Of a DNA stretch of 64,000 nt, positions 61,996 to 64,000 are shown one piece after another (within the stretch, counting starts at the first letter, position 1; each line of letters starts with the position of its first letter). This stretch comes from Candidatus Metaruminococcus caecorum (GTDB taxonomy: Bacteria; Bacillota; Clostridia; Oscillospirales; Ruminococcaceae). Below the pieces are notes generated by a model. It was not told the origin of the DNA. It was given only the letters and a program-made list of their open reading frames with translations, and did no database searches. The stretch lies in NCBI GenBank assembly GCA_904420045.1, contig CAJFTY010000026.1, positions 1 to 64,000 on the forward strand, written 5' to 3'. The position numbers and the translations under genes are program-made.

Positions 61996-62030
61996 TGTCG
62001 CTACCGCTCCTTCTTTCATTTTCTTACCCC

Positions 62031-62060
62031 ATCTATATGTGCAAGCTGTCCGCGATATGC
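62031..62060 (-). promoter_or_regulatory. Candidate sigma-E-type promoter of sipL-spoIVA
   Basis: On the minus strand, GCATATC, 14 bases, CATATAGAT, in the spacing and shape of mother-cell sigma-E promoters. The rest of 62061-62285 holds nothing I recognise. Confidence 0.45.
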
Positions 62061-62308
62061 ACTTCGAACAGAAAAGTTTCCTTTTTTGCCGAAGTCCGCG
62101 AAGAGTTTTGGATTCGAGGTTTGCTCTCGCAAAACGTTTCCTGGCAGGGACTGTGTTCGTTTCCGTCTATGGATGATCAGACACTTCCGGTAAGACTTCT
62201 TGGGACACTTGTCGTCAGACTTCGGTTTCTTTCACAGAAAACCGACTATTGTTTCGATGTTTTTGACAAATTTAAAGGAAGATCATTTTCTTTTCTTCAC
62301 GACTTTGC

Positions 62309-62314
62309 TATAAT
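62309..62314 (+). promoter_or_regulatory. -10 element of the symporter gene
   Basis: TATAAT preceded by GC T-rich DNA; the best -35 (TTTTCT at 62286) is poor. A TTGACA at 62263 is 40 bases away, too far to pair with it. Confidence 0.4.
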
Positions 62315-62365
62315 AAAAAAATAGTTGCGGAACGCTTTAATAGCAAAAAGCTTTAAATCAATAAA

Positions 62366-63859
62366 ATGAAGGGCTTGATGAGGAGTATGGCAGTTTGGAT
62401 CGTGTTGGGTATTTATATTCTGTTGATGGCGCTGGTGGCCATTTTTACCGCCAAAAAGGCGGACTCGCTGACAAACTTTGTAGTGGGCGGGCGCAATGCC
62501 GGCCCGTGGATGTCGGCATTCGCTTATGGAACAACCTACTTTTCGGCGGTGCTGTTTATCGGCTATGCGGGGCGTTCCGGCTGGGACTACGGCCTGTGGG
62601 CGGTGCTTATTGGAGTGGGGAACGCCCTGCTGGGCACCTATCTGGCCTGGAAGCTTTTAGCCGACCGCACCCGGGAGGTCACCCGCCGGCTCAAGATCAA
62701 GACCATGCCCCAGATGTTTGAAAAACGGTATCAGAGCAAACCTATGAAGATCTTTGCGGCGATTGTGATCTTCATTTTTATGACCCCTTACTCCGCGTCG
62801 GTGTACAGCGGCCTGAGCTATTTGTGCGAATCGGTATTGGGGATCGACTATCAGCTGGCGATGCTGTTTATCGCGGCAATCTCTGCGGGATATCTGGTGC
62901 TGGGAGGCTATGTGGCCTCGCTGTTTGCGGACTTTATACAGGGGATCATTATGATCTTTGGGATTCTGGCCATGATCTTCTGCATTGTGCGCACCGACCA
63001 GGTGGGCGGCTTTGTTCAGGGAATGCACAACCTCACCGAAAAAATGGGGGAGAGCGGGATTGCGTCCCTGACGCCCGAGATGGTCGTGGGGCTTATCAGC
63101 CTGATCCTTCTGACCAGCGTGGGAACCTGGGGCATGCCTCAGATGGTTCACAAGTTTTACGGCGTGGCCGACCGTAAGGGAATCAAAAGAGGGACTATCA
63201 TTTCCACAGTGTTTTGTGCTATAATATCCTGTGGCGCATATTTTGTCGGATCGTTGTCCCGCCTGTTCTTTGAGCAGGTGCCTACCGTGGACGGAAAACC
63301 GGTGCACGATCTTCTGATCCCGCAGATTTTATCTCACCTGCCTACCATTTTGCTGGGGGTGATTCTGGTGCTGGTGCTGTCTGCTTCGGTTTCCACCCTG
63401 TCGGGGATCACGCTGACCTCCTGCTCTGCGATCTCCATGGATCTGATCGCCGGAGGGATCAAGCCGGATATGACCAAAAAGCAGACCTTTACCCTGACCC
63501 GGGTGTTGTGCGTGCTGTTTATCATCGCGTCTTATCTGATCGCCTCCATCAAATCCCCAATATTGATGCTGATGTCCTTTTCTTGGGGCAGCATCGCGGG
63601 CGCGTTTTTAGCGCCCTACCTGCTGGGGCTTTACTGGAAGCGGCTGGGCAGAAAAGGCGCGTGGGCCGGAATGGTTGGCGGCCTTTCCACCTCGCTGATC
63701 CTGGCGGTGGCAAGCGGCTTTGACACCGCAAATGCTCCGCTGTTCGGGATTCTTTCCATGGCGGTGTCTTTCCTGCTTTGCATCGTGGTCACTTTGGTGA
63801 CCAAACGGGAGCCGGGCGGCGGGGAGTTTTTCGCCCGGGATGCTCAGAATGCCCAGTAG
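62366..63859 (+). CDS. Sodium/solute symporter (SSS family)
   Basis: A 497-residue transporter of about 13 helices. DSLTNFVVGGRNAGPWMSAFAYGTTYFSAVLFIGYAG is the SSS opening; GGYVASLFADFIQGIIMIFGIL and SVGTWGMPQMVHKFYG are core motifs, and SASVSTLSGITLTSCSAISMDLI carries the second sodium site. It takes up a solute with Na+; the substrate (amino acid such as proline, or an organic acid) is not readable. The start is uncertain: ATG 62366, 62378 and 62387 are all in frame, and GAGGAG lies just before 62387. It may be co-transcribed with the next gene, 68 bases downstream. Confidence 0.88.
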   Translation: MKGLMRSMAVWIVLGIYILLMALVAIFTAKKADSLTNFVVGGRNAGPWMSAFAYGTTYFSAVLFIGYAGRSGWDYGLWAVLIGVGNALLGTYLAWKLLADRTREVTRRLKIKTMPQMFEKRYQSKPMKIFAAIVIFIFMTPYSASVYSGLSYLCESVLGIDYQLAMLFIAAISAGYLVLGGYVASLFADFIQGIIMIFGILAMIFCIVRTDQVGGFVQGMHNLTEKMGESGIASLTPEMVVGLISLILLTSVGTWGMPQMVHKFYGVADRKGIKRGTIISTVFCAIISCGAYFVGSLSRLFFEQVPTVDGKPVHDLLIPQILSHLPTILLGVILVLVLSASVSTLSGITLTSCSAISMDLIAGGIKPDMTKKQTFTLTRVLCVLFIIASYLIASIKSPILMLMSFSWGSIAGAFLAPYLLGLYWKRLGRKGAWAGMVGGLSTSLILAVASGFDTANAPLFGILSMAVSFLLCIVVTLVTKREPGGGEFFARDAQNAQ

Positions 63860-63927
63860 GAAATTCAAATGGGTTTCACCCGGCAGCCTGTTGCCGGAAT
63901 CTATTACATAAAGAGGTGCCATCCGTT

Positions 63928-64000
63928 TTGTTCTTTCAAAAGGATATTGAAACGATGCCGAGACAAAAGCTGGAGGAGCTCCAGCTTGAGCGGCTCAAAC
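63928..64000 (+). CDS. Phenylacetate-CoA ligase-like gene, 3' end cut by window edge
   Basis: Only 24 codons are visible. The reading FFQKDIETMPRQKLEELQLERLK is the characteristic N-terminus of the PaaK family of arylacetate- or indoleacetate-CoA ligases. TTG 63928 lies nine bases after AGAGGTG; ATG 63955 is an in-frame alternative that would cut into the conserved block. In gut Clostridia such enzymes often act with indolepyruvate ferredoxin oxidoreductase, which would lie to the right if present. Confidence 0.65.
   Translation, partial: MFFQKDIETMPRQKLEELQLERLK

Overview
The window looks like a chromosomal segment of a spore-forming, low-to-mid GC Firmicute of class Clostridia, most like an Oscillospiraceae/Ruminococcaceae gut commensal. 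The reasons are SpoIVA beside a SipL-like SPOCS-LysM protein, a leucine T-box, canonical sigma-A promoters (TTGACA-17-TATAAT type), a type III glutamine synthetase, AsnA, GapN, several plant- or mucin-glycan hydrolases and a gut-type reductase-terminated NRPS. I see no phage, transposase, rRNA or CRISPR. The assignment is inferred from gene content alone.

Layout. 3-4468: glycan genes (GH172 cut by the left edge, a membrane-anchored cohesin-like protein, a GH43-type enzyme) around a tRNA-Pro(CGG). 4556-17556: glyQS, acetyltransferases, a MarR-controlled heterodimeric ABC exporter, T-box-controlled leuA, and a GGDEF-EAL protein. 17745-24129: VanY-like peptidase, lacZ, gapN, a PPC-domain protein. 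24275-37624 (minus strand): one operon of NRPS (C-A-T-C-A-T-R), sensor kinase, REC-HD-GYP regulator, acyl-AMP ligase, stand-alone ACP and Sfp-type PPTase. 37846-39252: a riboswitch-like leader and a cation/proton antiporter. 39360-42074: nadA, an IscR/CymR-like Rrf2 regulator and cysK. 42447-47242: tepA-ylzJ-uppP-ftsK. 47298-52035: C39-like lipoprotein, fba, GH18 enzyme and SGNH hydrolase. 52222-56190: asnA-glnN flanked by copies of a structured palindromic repeat. 56189-57908: tarI-tarJ. 58333-64000: small XRE and DUF6514 genes, sipL-spoIVA, a sodium/solute symporter and the first codons of a phenylacetate-CoA-ligase-like gene.

How the parts work together. The centrepiece is the NRPS operon. 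The ligase should activate an acyl acid onto the ACP after the PPTase has armed the carrier domains. The first condensation domain would N-acylate the first amino acid, a second amino acid is added, and the reductase releases the product as an aldehyde. The operon also carries its own membrane sensor kinase and a response regulator whose output is a cyclic-di-GMP phosphodiesterase, so the locus couples a secreted reactive peptide to a private signalling branch. A second cyclic-di-GMP enzyme (GGDEF-EAL) lies elsewhere in the window.

The most novel non-coding signals are (1) the leader before the antiporter, whose P1 helix competes with an intrinsic terminator, and (2) the 90-base repeat in two copies, whose helices carry compensatory base changes and whose arrays end at the stop codons of glnN and tarJ.
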